Assembly (NCBI GenBank): GCA_002633025.1
Contig: NMRB01001608.1
Coordinates: forward strand, 50,200 to 114,199
Direction of reading: 5' to 3'
DNA length: 64,000 nucleotides
Source: Notospermus geniculatus
Taxonomy: Eukaryota > Nemertea > Pilidiophora > Heteronemertea > Lineidae
In this document: positions 11,882 to 25,185 of the stretch, piece by piece
Layout: each line of letters begins with the position of its first letter
Position numbering within the stretch: the first letter of the stretch is position 1
Translations under genes and position numbers: made by a program
The notes under the pieces: model-generated
Databases searched by the model: none
Told to the model about the DNA's origin: nothing
The model's input: only the letters and a program-made list of their open reading frames with translations

Positions 11882-12768
11882 TTAATTCTCATCGCCAAGA
11901 GGTGGAAGTGAGACGACCTACCCTGAGAAGTTGTATATCCTTACTCGAATGACCATCCGAATGCCGGCGTGCCTGGTATAACATCATCCCCAACGAGACG
12001 CCCGATCGAGACGGAATATCACTCCGGTATTTGCCAAAGACGGATGTTTCAATTAAAGAATAGCTCCTCAAGTCTTTGGCATACTGTCCAAAGAAGTAAA
12101 TCAATAATCCCAAGATATGCCATAATCCTTTAGCGAACTCATCAATTGCTTAATCTAGGGTCAATATGCCATCCCAGCCCTCGGGCCGACCTTGATATCA
12201 GATCAGAAAACTATTGTCCCTCATTAACACGCATATTGATCAAATTGAAAAATAAATTGCTGTATAATTTTAGCCAGTGTTTAGCTGAAATGCACTATTT
12301 TGGTTCCGCAGGTCTATTTTGAGGCGATTGCTAAATCAATTTGACTTATTGATCCTTGACGGCTGACTGTTGATTGGTCAATGTATTCTCTCAATGATGT
12401 CGTTTTCTAAAGCGACTTTTTAAAACTCTCATTTATCAGAAATTATCACCGACAAAATCCGGACACAGACTGCTCTGTTCCTTCCATCTGCATCATTTCT
12501 ATAAAACTCTCAACAGCTGCAGATTCTATAGGCCTAGGGGTCATCTGGTAGCAGCTGGAGCTGACACGTCTGATAGGTCACAGGCTTCGTTGAAAGATAA
12601 CATCTCATTATAATTCTGTTGGGTTCGATAGAGCATAGTCTAAAGGCTTAGCTTTCTACGTCGCATTAAAAACTTTGGGCTTTTCTCACTAAAAAGATCC
12701 ACGGGTTGTAGAGTTTCCAAAGGTACAAACGCAGCTAAAAACCTACTTTAATGAAGGAAAGAGTACCA

Positions 12769-13148
12769 CAGGCGCGGATTTTGGGGGACGCACGTGCCCC
12801 CCCCCCTAATTTCGCAGACCAGTGTTTTTCCAGTAACTGAATTTTAGCTCCTACGGCGACAGGTTCCAGCGGGATCCTACAGAGCTAGTAGTTTGGTGCC
12901 ACTGACACTTTGAGCATAGCCCAACATGCTCAAGCAGCTGCCCATGCACCGTTTTCCAAGCACCGATGGAACCTAGATTTGCATTCCGAAATGCCGGGAA
13001 ATCGCGTTTCAGGGTTTCTAGATTTCAAAATTTTCTGGGGGAGGCCCAAGACTCCTCGCTAAGGATGTGCATGTGGCGCATGTGTGGCAACAGCTTCGCC
13101 GCCGCCGATATCTGCGCCCTTTTTCGTCAAATCCTGGATCCGCCCCTG
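12769..13148. mobile_element. MITE family G, copy 1 (5-bp duplication TACCA)
   Basis: Ends CAGGCGCGGATT and GGATCCGCCCCTG, with TACCA at 12764-12768 and 13149-13153. 380 bp, longer than the other copies. CAGGGG ends with a 5-bp target fit hAT-like elements. Confidence 0.8.
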
Positions 13149-13153
13149 TACCA

Positions 13154-15724
13154 GATGAGGCTTGTAGGAGGAAACCGGCAGGCTGAGAGAAATACTGCAC
13201 AGTCAAAGAGAGTCACACCTACCATGTCCAAGGCCGGGGTGCAATTGGGAACTTAAGCTACTACAATCTGGACCACTGCACTGATCTGACGTCGCAGAGT
13301 AACACAGAATAGAAGACAGGGGTGTCTGCCATATGGAGGAAATAAACGGCGAAGAGGTCTCACTCGTACCTTACCTTCAGTAATGGGTTCAGACCCCTTG
13401 GGTTTCCATACACAACACCCAACCGCCAACTCAGGCTGGAGGAAAGCCAAACATCTTTTGATCCTGTGCAACCCATTTTGTTCCCTTAGGAGGGTTCTTA
13501 GGATTATAATTCTACAGATAAACTGATGACAGTTCCATTGGACTTCGTAGACTAACTGATGTCCATCCTCAGGTCACATCATTAAATATACTGAGGTCAG
13601 GTAACGAGGATATCTTAATTAAATACTTCCAATTAAAAGAGGCAGGAAGTAGAATGTGTCTATAGGCCAAGTCAGCAAGGAAGGGGGATTCACGACTAGG
13701 CCTAGCCATGCTAGCCATCAAATTCTCACTATCCATTCAGAACAAAGGAAATAGAGCACTTTTACTACAACATTCTCTTAAAATTACTAATTCTGAGCAC
13801 TCAACAAAGGCATTCAAGTGTTCGCTGGACACTTATTTCAAGTTATACGGATGGACAGGGAAAACCCCACGGACCAGGTCAAAAGAGATATCATCGACCA
13901 TTCACTTGTCAGGCCAAATGACTCGAAAATAGGATATTATGACGGTATCTGTATTGTTGGGTAAATATTCCAGTGTAATATTGCACATTGTTGAAATCGT
14001 GCGATTTCCAAGGACCCTTGATGTCTGGTAAGCAAAGCGGATAGCAAATGAAAAACCCACAACTCGGGTGTAATGGCGACTATTACATTTTCACTGTGTA
14101 TTTCGAATTCGTGGAAAGGTCTTATTACCGTATACGACCCCTGTGAGGGACCTAAAGAATTTTATGAGCAGGCCAATGATATTGTGGTAAATGTAGATGA
14201 CATAACATCTGATCCACGACCAAATCCTACAAATTTACAAATTCTTGACAAATTCTGCCAAGCTGGATCAGCGACGGATCCAGGATTTCGGGAAAGAGGG
14301 GGCGCACTGTGCTAGAAACATTGAAATCTGTGGTGAATTTCAATGATTTCAAATAAAGGACCACAGTATTGCCACTTTTTCTCAACAGCCGGCGCCACCT
14401 CGCCACTCTCCAACCCAGAGACTTAACTATTTGTCAGCGAATTGACCCGATTTATTACGTACATTTTGTAATATTTTTGTAGTTCGTCTTACTGTCGCTA
14501 GGTGGCTCCCTCTACATCAGCAGTCAAATAATGCATTTGAGATCCAATACCGTGCTCCTTTAATTTTATGGGGCCTAAACAGTCAGTCCAACTACCACTG
14601 AACCTGGAAACTCTGGGGGTCAGGCACCGGTGTTCCATTACACCACACAGTGAGTGCCCTCCAGTCCAGTCCAGGATGACAACATGATCAGCAGACGGCA
14701 CATGATGTTCGTTTATCTCCCCGATAAGCACCTATAAACTAGAAACTAAATATAGACAAAATTCAGACTTCCAAATATCGCTTGTAATCATCTTGACCCC
14801 AGATCAAGTAAAGTTTGATAAACTCTGACCGAATCACGCCAGCGGCGCTAAAAACAACCCAAAATGGTGATAAATTAGGACGGGATTCCATCACAAGTTG
14901 TTCAAACTTTTAAAAAGTTTTATTAGTAGTATGCCACTAGATTACGATGATGTCATCTCGGTTATCGTTAGAGTACATCGATCGTTTTCCGACTACCGAG
15001 TGATATCTTGAACTCAAAATCCTGTCATTAACCATCCCTCAATTACTGAGAACATTACGTTAAAGGGGTCTTACCACTGGTAAATTTCAGTGTTGTGACC
15101 GTTGCTCAGTATAAACAAACAGAACCGTTTCCATGTGAGACTGAGGCTGACCAAGCGTTCTACAATGGGAAAGTTTTAAATGGAAACCAATAACACCATC
15201 TGTATATTACAAATTTGTAGAAATTTTACTGGTGGCCACAACAGTATTACAACAGGAATGCGCCTTTAATACAAATATGGCGATTTTTTTTACGGATGTC
15301 CCAAATATGTATGACCTGGAAATGATTGATAGAAGGCAATCAAGAACTAATTAACCAATTAATAACCGATTGACGAGTTCTAAAAACACTGCGAGGATAT
15401 CCTCTGTTTTCACAGCAAGCGATATTCAGATTAAAGAATTTTTATGACTCTCAGATTGGTTGCGTGGATGGCCTTCCTGTGGGACGAGGGTATTGACGCG
15501 AAATTGGTTCTCCAGAACCGCCGACGGACATCATGGGTTTGGTGACAATGATTTCAGCTTAAACAACGAAATTAACGTTAGTAATCAGCCGATGGTATAT
15601 TGTTTGATAATATTTATCAGTAGGTGTTAAAATTTGCTCCAATATGAATGTTTTGACAAGATGTAATCAAGTCTAACAAGAAGGCACGATTGAATTTGCA
15701 ATTTTTTTCTGTGTATGCAACTGT
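13154..15724. other. No gene recognised; one family G fragment near 14269-14345
   Basis: The fragment reads GACGGATCCAGGATTTCGGG and contains CTAGAAACATTGAAATCTG, found also at 16.6 and 46.2 kb. The rest shows no match and no splice-bounded ORF. Confidence 0.45.
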
Positions 15725-15952
15725 CACAGTGTTCTTCATGGGTTTTGGTCTAAGAGGGGTGGCGGGGTCTCAGGCCCCTCCTCCAGCGAGGTGCTCTGAG
15801 ATGCGTTTTCTGAGCATCTGAGACGCATAATTGAGCGCTCTAATTAAGTTTTAAGAAGGGTGGGCGAATTTTTTAAGAGGGGCCGATTTTACCGTCGGTA
15901 TTTTTAAGGGGGGCGGGCCGCTGTTTTTTTAACTGGTGTGGAGAACACTGTG
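15725..15952. mobile_element. MITE-like element with CACAGTGTTCTTCA ends
   Basis: Inverted ends CACAGTGTTCTTCA and GGAGAACACTGTG around a G/C-homopolymer-rich interior (GGGGTGGCGGGG and similar). Single copy here. Confidence 0.55.
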
Positions 15953-16433
15953 TCAGGACATACCTGGAAACCTCTAATTTGCCGCAGTTATGACGAACAA
16001 TTCAACACAACAGATATCAAGAGATAATCTCCTAACATGATTGATGACGGAGTCATGCGGCCCAAATTTCGAACTATGGTGAGACGTTTATGGTAATAAT
16101 GATGGAATGTCTGAATTGGAAAAAAGTAAGGAATTTCTCCTAACAATTGCAAGAATGGTGCAATATGTCATGGAATTCAAAAGAGAGAAATGTTGCGTAA
16201 TTCGAAAAATCGATTTTTTTTGGACCACTGCTAAAGAATGAAACAGTTACATGTATGATGATGTACAGCTGAGAGATTTTTGGAAGTACATGTATTATCC
16301 AATGGGAAAGGCCCTGTCACACTTCTGCGTATCCTAATTCCTTATGAGTTGCGCATTGACGTTTTTTCATACGCAGTCGTACGCACAATACGCACCTCAT
16401 ATGCGTAAACTGGAGGTCCGTGCACAAACTTAT

Positions 16434-16556
16434 GGGCCCATATTTTAGAATGCTCCTCAGCGAAAGGTGTTCCTCAACGCTATTGTTCTCAACAGGAGAA
16501 CAATAGCCTTGAGGAACTCCTTTACGTTGCATGAGGAGCATTCTGAAATACGGGCC
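16434..16556. mobile_element. Hairpin MITE with GGGCCCATATTTTAGAA ends
   Basis: 123-bp palindrome; arms include TTCTGAAATACGGGCC and inner GAACAATAG/CTATTGTTC. The host flanks show no clear duplication. Confidence 0.72.
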
Positions 16557-16580
16557 ATGGTGTCTGAGCCTCACCCTCTC

Positions 16581-16747
16581 CAGGCGCGGATCCGGGGGTG
16601 CACTGCACCCCCCCCTTTTCGGCCAACAAATCTGTAAAATTGACCGTGAAATTCTGAAATTTGGAGCAAATCATTGAAATTTACTGCAGATTTCAATGTT
16701 TCTAGCACAGTGCACCCCTCTTTTCGGAAATCATGGATCCGCCCCTG
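16581..16747. mobile_element. MITE family G, copy 2 (5-bp duplication CTCTC)
   Basis: 167 bp, CAGGCGCGGATCC ... GGATCCGCCCCTG, with CTCTC at 16576-16580 and 16748-16752. Nearly the same interior as the 46112-46288 copy (CCAACAAATCTGTAAAATTG). Confidence 0.85.
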
Positions 16748-16766
16748 CTCTCCATTGCATGGAGAA

Positions 16767-16848
16767 TTGAAACTAACTGGGATTTGAACCCGTAGACTTA
16801 GGTGCCCATGTTTCCAATGCACCACCACTACCCCACTGCCGCTGGGTC
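16767..16848 (-). repeat. tRNA-like sequence (SINE head or tRNA pseudogene)
   Basis: On the minus strand GGCAGTGGGGTAGTGGTGGT (A-box-like) is followed by the B box GGGTTCAAATCCC. No clean cloverleaf can be folded, so it is a relic rather than a working tRNA. Confidence 0.55.
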
Positions 16849-17798
16849 ACATGATGGTACGCGACTCACAGTATGCATCTGTGATCACATGGTACCGAAA
16901 ACTGACCCATTGACTGAAACTGAACGATATTTCTGGTAAAAGCAACAATATCTTGCCCCCACAGGACGTCAATCAAGGTAGAGACCGATGCATTATGATT
17001 ATAATTACCATTGTTAGGCCGATATTTTGACATTTCCAACATGTGAAGTGTGACAGAATTGTCTCGTGATGGCATTCCGATGTTCCGTTCCAAGAATGTT
17101 TTCAATCACCACCAGTCATAATCATTTCACAACAAACGTACAATACAGAAATCAAACAACATGAAAGACGAAAATATTGCTGTTTTACTTTCATTTTTTA
17201 TGCCCGTGTCTTCGGGACGGGTCATTACGTACGCAGGACTAGCCCATTGTAATCCTGACCCAAATGATTACGTTTTTGAGTCAACTCGGTCCTAAGATAT
17301 ATATAATATAAATAGTCTGTTTGTTTTGTGCTATGACTGCCGACAACTAACAGGTGAAGTGTGGGTGAAGTCACGTTGTTCATGACATTTCCAAAATCTC
17401 TTGCCCGACACGGAAAGACCCGTGCAATCGGAGCGGAAAAACCAGAGTGGGTGCAGGTAACTGATAACCGTATGTGTGATGTCATGGAGGCCTGCAAGAC
17501 AGTTACGTGAGGAACATCATTGACCTCAGAAACTTATTTTTGTAACCTAGAAGGGAATTTATCACCTCATAACTTTTAACCCATTGAGTACAAAGGCAAA
17601 TTCCATCAGAAATGTGTGATATAACTGTGTCCTCAATTGTAATATCCCATGAATTGGATGGAAGGAAATTATTAATATAAGTAATCAGTATGTACGGAAT
17701 TAATCCTGCTGTTGAGGTTATATTACATGACATTAATCCCAAGAGAAATAGTAGGCCCAGGCATAGTTAGCGTAGGCTTACAGTGCCCAAGTGTGTTA

Positions 17799-18000
17799 AG
17801 CCAGGCGTACATTGCACTTGCGACTGGAAGCGACTGATCTGATCAGTCGCTGGTGATGTACCGGTACACGCTGCGGGCACATCACAAATTGAGCAACTCA
17901 GTATATAAAACTATTGTCAGGTCCTGACTGCGACTCAAAGAAACTGGGTACAACTAGTCGCTAGAAAGTTGAATATGTGCAACTCGCGGTGACTGGCAAA
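17799..18000. mobile_element. MITE family S, copy 1
   Basis: Begins AAGCCAGGCGTACATTGC followed by GACTGGAAGCGACTGATC. Related starts occur at 24125 and 63879. The right end is approximate. Confidence 0.55.
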
Positions 18001-18254
18001 ATCTCCCCCTCCCTTGCCTGGGAATTTTTTTTGGGGGGGGGGGGAATTCAGATTCCGGGCCTATTGGGGCTTCACTGTATAAACCTGCATGTAGGCCTTT
18101 ATTGAACATATTCAGAAAATTGGATGAAAAATTTGATCGTGTACAGTGGCATAAGAGACAAATTCGGCATTTATTGGATCATTAGGCCAAGATGAGGACA
18201 GTGAAATGTACAGTAGAAGGAAACAGGAGACACCGCAAAGAAGGAAAACTTTAG

Positions 18255-18401
18255 GGGCCGTATGCACCAACGAAGATTATCTTGAACTTTAGGTTGAGCC
18301 GCAGCTTTTCAATTGTTCAGGTTTGCCAGGGCATGATGGGACAATGGAAAAGTTGTGGCCGAACCGGAGTTCAAGATAATCTTCGTTGGTGCATACGACC
18401 C
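18255..18401. mobile_element. Hairpin MITE with GGGCCGTATGCACCAACG ends (TAG duplication)
   Basis: 147 bp; 40-bp arms with TAG at 18252-18254 and 18402-18404. Inner arm words: GAAGATTATCTTGAAC and GTTCAAGATAATCTTC. Confidence 0.82.
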
Positions 18402-18961
18402 TAGGATTTGTGACTTACCGCACTTAAATCGTCCACCCTTAAATTAGGACACGTCTTTCGCCGTCCCAACCTGGGATGGGCTGTTGTAAGTCCTAGTATA
18501 AACGTCTTCATCGTGCGAAATGACTAGAATTACATTTACCGCGAGTTTTCACTCACAAATTGACATAGTTGTAGAATGAATCTGATAATATGATTTTCTG
18601 AATTCATCACTAGTCATTCTCTGACCTAGTTATGGTAATTATGATTTTGGAGCGGCCCATTTTGATCTGAGGGTAGGTGACACAGAAAATGCACAAATAT
18701 CACTTCATAAGTTGCCGTAATCCACCTACCTGTCACCCCTATTCAAAATGACCAGGTGGTATGTAAAGCCTGAATAAAAACCACAGGCCTGAATCACACA
18801 TCCAGACAAAAGCTTCGAACGCCCAATATTATTAAACCACAAAACGGTACGCCTTTATTCAGGAACCACATGTAGGGTGAATTTGTAAACATTTCCGAAT
18901 GACACCATCAAAATAAGGACTTTCCAATCAAAAGATGATTTTGCTTCCTTTTATGTCAGTT

Positions 18962-19256
18962 CTGGGGAACCTCCCTCAGTGGACACCTCTGACATGAGAA
19001 CACCTCTCTATCAAGACCACCCAACTTTGATTCCAAACTATCAAACCTCCCTTAGTGGACACCTCTCTATCAAGGACACCCAACTTCAATTCCAAACTAT
19101 CAAACCTCCCTCAGTGGACACCTCTGTAGAGAGACACCTCTCTTTCAGAGACACCCAACTTCAGTCCCAAACTGGTCATTTCTATTCATTTTGACCTCTG
19201 TAATCAGGACACCTCTCAATTAAGGACAGCATTTGTCAGTCCAATAGAGGTTTTCC
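18962..19256. repeat. Tandem-expanded pogo-like MITE E
   Basis: Three units of 59-76 bp (CCTCCCTCAGTGGACACCTC ... CCAAACTATCAAA) lead into the standard interior TTTTGACCTCTGTAATCAGG. This is a smaller case of the array at 39657-40437. Confidence 0.75.
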
Positions 19257-19936
19257 ACATGACGTCATAAAGTCCACGCTGGACATCAAATTGACCACGT
19301 GTTTCCTGAAGGAACGTCACAATGACATTATTTCGTGTGCTGTCACGTCACGTCATGCGTGAGGTCAATCCACGTGTACATGTAGCACCCTATTGACGCC
19401 AGTTTGCATCATTTTGACCTCCAGTCACATGATTTGATGACGTCAGTGGGATTCCTCTATAGGTGTCTTTGATACAGAGGTTTGATAGTAACGGTGAAAA
19501 TGAGAATGAACTTCAATTCAAAGCTGGGATCCCAAAGGAGTATTGTATTGACTTTCTAAGAATGTAAGGAGATGTATATACATACATGTATAATACATAT
19601 GGAGGAAAACAACATTTTGTGACAAGCCGGTAAATACATGTAGTCAATCTGGTCTGACGTCATCATTTGTGACTTGATGACGAGCTGAAAGTTCTATCAA
19701 AGGTGTGAAGCCAGTTCTCCATGATTTGTACAACACCACTTCTAGTTTCTGTTCAATGACGTCTTACGAGCTGAATGATCAATTCAGCCCATTCAGGACT
19801 CGTGAAATCAATGCATAGAAACTCTGACGATGTGCTATGAATGGAAATGAATGTAGGCGTAGTGCAAAGGAGATAAAGCACACTTCTGAGGTCATAGGTT
19901 CAAATCTTCATCAGATTGAATCCATGACACGTGGTA

Positions 19937-20166
19937 ATGCCCGTGTCACACTGTCCCAAGTTGGCCATACACCCAATGGCCATACGAATTAATGGAAACT
20001 TTTGGAAATCTTACTGATAAGTGCCAGCCTGAAGAAGACCCCGTTTGGGATCGAAAATTTGCAAGATTCTGGAAGTTGACTTCGGGGCCATCTTCACGCA
20101 AAATTCAAAATTCCATATTCGTGTGGCCATCGGGTGTCTAATTTCGTGACAGTGTGACACGGGCAT
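19937..20166. mobile_element. MITE with ATGCCCGTGTCACACTG ends
   Basis: 230-bp element; right end CAGTGTGACACGGGCAT, inner words GGCCATACACCC and GTGTGGCCATCGGG. Single copy here. Confidence 0.72.
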
Positions 20167-20278
20167 AAGGAGTGCAGTACTGATTGATAGAGCAGGTTTT
20201 CTATGGTAGGTCTGGTTTCCTCCTACATAGGTCACAAACATCAAAGGATTGACAGAGCTCAGGGATGTACGTACATCT

Positions 20279-20771
20279 AATGGTAGTGTCCAACTGGCGA
20301 ATTCTGGCCTGCGACAAGGGATGAATGAAAAAATTGTCGCTCCTCATAACAGTTCTTAGACTGTCGTCTGTGTTCGCAATGATTCTCTGGCTCACAGAAA
20401 AATTTTCCAAAAAGTTGAAAATTTGCCCGCGACAAAATTTTCTTCGAAGTTATCTCGTATATAGTCACACCCATGTCGTACATAGTTGTACAGGATCGTA
20501 GGTCTTGGTTATGGAAGAGTAACTTTGACTATCTACGACAGTCTGTGACTAGCAATGAGTAATGTGCGAAGAAACTACGAGCATCAACGAGTATCTACGA
20601 CCACCTGCGACTAACTTTGTCTACGCCTGCGAGTGTTCAACCAATCAGCGACCAGTTGACAACTCGTGGAAAACTACGAATGCTAAACATCGCAGCTTGT
20701 CGAGGGAATATCTCAGACTTCAGATTCGCCCCCTGTCGTGGGCAAAAGTTGCCAGTGGGACATTACTATTA
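20279..20771. mobile_element. MITE with AATGGTAGTGTCCAACTGGC ends
   Basis: Right end GCCAGTGGGACATTACTATT. Repeated CGACAA/TTGTCG and CTACGA words inside. About 493 bp; the ORFs inside look incidental. Confidence 0.65.
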
Positions 20772-22300
20772 CTGCTCCATATAATTGGCTGAGTTGCTCT
20801 CATATTCATGGTCATAAACAGTGTTTTGACAAATTTCAACTCTTGATGGCAAAAATAATGAATTTGAGAACACACAGTCCCAAGTCCTTGACACTCTGCT
20901 AAAAGAATGTGAACACTGACGACACTTTCAATACCTTATTTGTCTTACAAGTGATCGATTGCATTTTCTGAAGCACCGAGACATCTTAATCTCGAGGACA
21001 AATTTAAAATCCAACTCCACTCAGTCTGCGTTAGACAAGTTCAATCATTTGAGGAATTTATTTGTCAATATCGTGAAGTGGATGATGATTTCGTTGTTCT
21101 AGATTTTGCAAACTTACACGATTGACTGGTGTCAGAAGTTGGGACAACCACTTGAAAATTAATTCATAAAAGACAAGACGAAACTAATTCGTATGTTCAA
21201 CCTTGATGTCATGTCACAAAGCTCTTCAAAGATGAAAAATGGAAAGACAGACAGACACTATCTGAATGTTGCCATCTTGAACCACCAGGGGGGTCAAAAC
21301 CTCTATGCCGTCTCCACTGACTCCCACAACCTCAGATGATCAGTGACTCAAGACAAACATGTACAAACGCTGGTCCTTTGATGCCAGCAATCTCGACCAT
21401 GTTTGCAGTGACACCTATGAATCAATCAAAGAACTAAACTCCACCTGCTGACTTGAGAACATGTAGAACTTCCCTCAACAGACACCTCTGCCAGGAGGAC
21501 ACCCCCGGAGGACACCGCAGACACTGCCAGGCATGCTGAGGCATTGCAAGGCATGGTCAGCCACCAACAGGCACACTCAGACACCACCAGACACACTCAG
21601 ACATGCTCATTATGGACTGGACAGCAGATTTCAAGCCCAAATTGGTCTTGTCTGCTCATTCAGACCCTCTCTATTGAGAAACCTCTCAATCAAGGACACT
21701 CAGAAAGGATATTGAACTCCAACAGGTGCAAAGGTGTGAACTGCTCCACTCAGACTGGGTGTTGAACCCCCAACTGCAGTGGTGACTTATCTCAATCCCT
21801 TTCACTGCACCTACACAGTCTAGGCCTAATGATTGGAATTCATTACTGATAGACCCTGAGGGTGCCTTGACTAGACCGGTGACTTTCAATTTATAACCAA
21901 AACATTCCTAGAACTGGAATGAAACTGAAGACCTTTCACTTCCTACCCTTAGGCAAATCATACAAGTTACAATAACCTTGGAGGAATTATACTGAATTAT
22001 ACGGAAGTATAATTCCTCCAAGGAATAACAGACTGGGCCAATGAGCTGGATGAAACATTGTGTCATAACAAAAATCTATTTTTGGTCATACACATATATA
22101 TATTAGTCAAAATGTTACTTCTGAGAAAGATTAAAACCAACCATATATGCTAAATGGATATGTCAGGTTTGAGAACAAGTCCAAGTGGTCAATGCATGGC
22201 ATATCTCAGTGCTGCCACCTGCATTCAATAAAATTAACTAAAAGTTGTATGATCAGGGAATGCCAGGAACTATAATTGTTTGAAGAACTACCAGCAAGTT

Positions 22301-22572
22301 CAGGGGTACAGCTAGCGGGGTCGGGGTGGGGGCACATGCCCCCCAGAGCAAAAAGGGACTAAATAAATTTTTGCTCTAAAAGGTCATAATTTCCCCTCTT
22401 CAAGCCAAGTTATTGTAGTGTCAGACGTGTGGAAAATGCATCTGCGAGGGTGTAGATTTTCAATTTTTTTCTGGGGGAGGGCCCCAGACCCCCCCTCCGG
22501 GTTCGCCCTCCTGACTCAATCATTTTTGCCCCTAGGCCATAAAAGCTACATGTAGATCTACCTACGCCCCTG
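22301..22572. mobile_element. MITE family G, copy 3 (5-bp duplication AAGTT)
   Basis: CAGGGGTACAGC ... CTACGCCCCTG with AAGTT at 22296-22300 and 22573-22577. Confidence 0.75.
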
Positions 22573-22819
22573 AAGTTGTGTGCTCATGGTAAGGAAATCC
22601 CAATTGGGAAACTTCAAGCAAGAAAGGAATTACGATATTGATTGTTTTAAATGTGTCATTTGTTACAAAGTGTGTTCCATTTCACAGCCTGCATTGAGAT
22701 TTCAAGAACAACCACACGTTTTCTAACACTTTGCTCAGTGGACATCAACCACATTGACAGAAAATTCAGAAGACTTGGGCCCATTTTCAACAGCAACAAA
22801 TGGGCCTAAAAAGTTAAAC

Positions 22820-23247
22820 AAGTTTTGGTTTATAGTCTGATATCAACAACGGTAGAGGTGTCATCCCACTTTACACTTTAACCCCAGTCTATCCTGAAAC
22901 CTTTCATTAGAACTCAGATAAGCCTAGTTTATACTTCGACGCAAGACCATCGGCGTCCGACGCATGATCAAAATCTGTACGCCGACATAAGCCTACTTCA
23001 TTAGGTCGGCGTCCAGATTTTGATCGCGCGTCGGACGCCGATGGTCGTGCGTCGAAGTATAAACTAGGCTATAAGCTGCTCATTCAGCGCTACAATCTGA
23101 GCATTTCCGACTGGTACCCATTGGTACACCTGGGTGGAGAGAGGCTGGTGAGGTAAAGAGACTTGCCCAAAGTCTCATGCTCGGATTTGAACCCGGGACC
23201 CTCTGACCGCTAGTCAGAGACCCAAACCACTACACCACCGTGGCTCC
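22820..23247 (-). mobile_element. SINE family A, copy 2, split by MITE C
   Basis: Same body and tRNA-like head as 8799-9094 (minus). A 150-bp MITE C copy with an ATA duplication interrupts it between CTCAG and AGCTGCTCATTC. Confidence 0.85.
22921..23070. mobile_element. MITE family C, copy 2, nested in a SINE (ATA duplication)
   Basis: Shortest and cleanest C copy: AGCCTAGTTTATACTTCGAC ... GTCGAAGTATAAACTAGGCT, with ATA at 22918-22920 and 23071-23073. Confidence 0.88.
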
Positions 23248-23406
23248 CCATGGGTTTTGTTTGAAGAACCTTTCCATACCGACAGCAGTAGTAACACACA
23301 CTTCAGTGACAAAGCGACTTTCTAAAGGGTTTATCTACAACAAGGATTCCTCAAGATCGGTCCTCAGGCCTACATCTTCTGTAATCGGCCCCCAATATTG
23401 AATGTA

Positions 23407-23584
23407 CAGTGGAACCTCCCTTAACGAACACCTCTGCCAGGAGGACACCTCTCTATTAAGGACACCAAATTTCAGTCCCAAACTGACCATTTCTATTCAT
23501 TTTGACCTCTATAATCAGGACACCTCTCAATTAAGGACAGCATTCGTCAGTCCCAGTGGTGTCCTTAATAGAGAGGTTCCACTG
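23407..23584. mobile_element. MITE family E (pogo/mariner-like, TA duplication), intact copy
   Basis: 178 bp, CAGTGGAACCTCCCTT ... GAGAGGTTCCACTG, flanked by TA. The interior repeats GGACACCTCT. Other copies or parts lie near 18.96, 21.47, 39.66, 42.12, 46.44 and 53.0 kb. Confidence 0.85.
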
Positions 23585-24124
23585 TATATAACTTGGCTTT
23601 CACCTTGTACTCATCAGTAATTCCAAGGCATTTGTGAAGAAGGATTCATTCCAATAGGCCCGGTGGTATGGAAGGATGATTGTCCATTAGGCCCACACAC
23701 ATCATACCAAAGCCAATTTGCATTCAGTCATAAAACGGAAGTGGTGGCGTTGAGTGCAGGATCATGAATAGTCTTTAACCCCCTGGGAGTCATTCACAAC
23801 CAAAACACAGAAATTTTGCCATTAGGACTCTTCCTTTTAAAATTACCAGTAGCGCTGAACTTAATCACTAATAGCGCTGAACTTTATGTCGTTTCTGGTG
23901 TGGTGAATTTGGCTTGATTTTATTACCTGTCATTTATACTTGCTGAACATTTGATTGCTTGTAGATAATGAATGTCACCAATGTGACTGCTCATAAAGGT
24001 AACATAACCAAATGAACTTGTTTAGAAGAAGGTCAAATATTCAAAGACAGTCATCATTTTTCCCTTTATCACTTGAGGTGGCTGAACTGGCAATTGAACC
24101 CTCTATCTGAGGCAACATGCGCTG

Positions 24125-24369
24125 AAGCCTAGCGTACATTGACTTTGTGACTGGAAGCAACTACTACCGGCAATGCCATTTCCGGCAACAGTTGGCGACT
24201 ACCTGGAACCAGCAGCAACTGATCAGATCAAACAGGCCTATGTACATGCACCGGCAATGCTATTGCCAACCATTGCCGTTAGTTCCAGCCAGTTGCTCAT
24301 GTTCTACTCGTTGCCAACAGTTGTTTCTAGTCATCTTCAGTCGCTTCCGATGTACGCGCGCTGGCAATG
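24125..24369. mobile_element. MITE family S, copy 2
   Basis: AAGCCTAGCGTACATTG ... GATGTACGCGCGCTGGC; inner GGCAATGCCATTTCC words. Ends imperfect. Confidence 0.55.
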
Positions 24370-25004
24370 AATTTCCTCGTTTGTGGAGCACACCTGGTCA
24401 CGTGATCAAATCATGTGACCCACAAAATGATTCCCGAGTGGTCTGATCGGAAGACATCGACAATTTCCGTGTAGCATTCAGTGCCATTGCCTGTCTGATA
24501 TGGGCGCTCCAGATTGAAGACTGGATTGTGCCACTTGTTGCCACAATGTCGTAACTGATGTTCGCGGAACGCGTACATCGATAGTGACTGTTGCGTTCAC
24601 ACCACCTGTGGATATATTCTAACAACTGTCAAATTCAAAGACACTGCATAGGCACCTTTGAACATGAAAATCATATGATATGTCCTTCTCAAGAATGCCA
24701 AGGATGTGACCATATCTCCCCTCTTGAGCTACGTGTTCCACTCTGTTAGTTCCCCTCACCCTCAATGGACTTGTCAACATGTCACAAAATGGGAAGATAT
24801 CGAATAAATTGGCACAGAACGCACATTCTGATCGCATCTCTACAAATAATTGTCTTCTTGTCCTTTTTACATCAGTGACCATGACATGACATTGTATCAC
24901 TTCAGAATGATTTATGTCAATATCATCTTCGCCAAGGTTGGACTTCAAAGGATGATTGCCTCTAGAGACAAATATTGGGCCAATAATAAATTAGGCCTAC
25001 AGCG

Positions 25005-25035
25005 GGGGGGGGGGGGGGNNGGGGGGGGGGGGGGG
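25005..25035. repeat. Poly-G tract with 2-N gap
   Basis: About 30 G interrupted by NN at 25019-25020; the true length is unknown. Confidence 0.9.
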
Positions 25036-25185
25036 TACGTACTGGAGTGCCCAGAGAAAATAATTCTGATAAGTCGCCCAGTGTATCGCATGAAGAATCA
25101 AGAATGGCAGGATGCATCTTTTTGGAAGGATGCATCTGACTGAGGATTGAACCCGGAAAAGCCTACGGGTAGGCCTACATGTAGG

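Noticed and set aside
24619-24948. 109-codon minus ORF
   Set aside because: No domain or splice boundaries recognised; the length is not exceptional for this amount of sequence.
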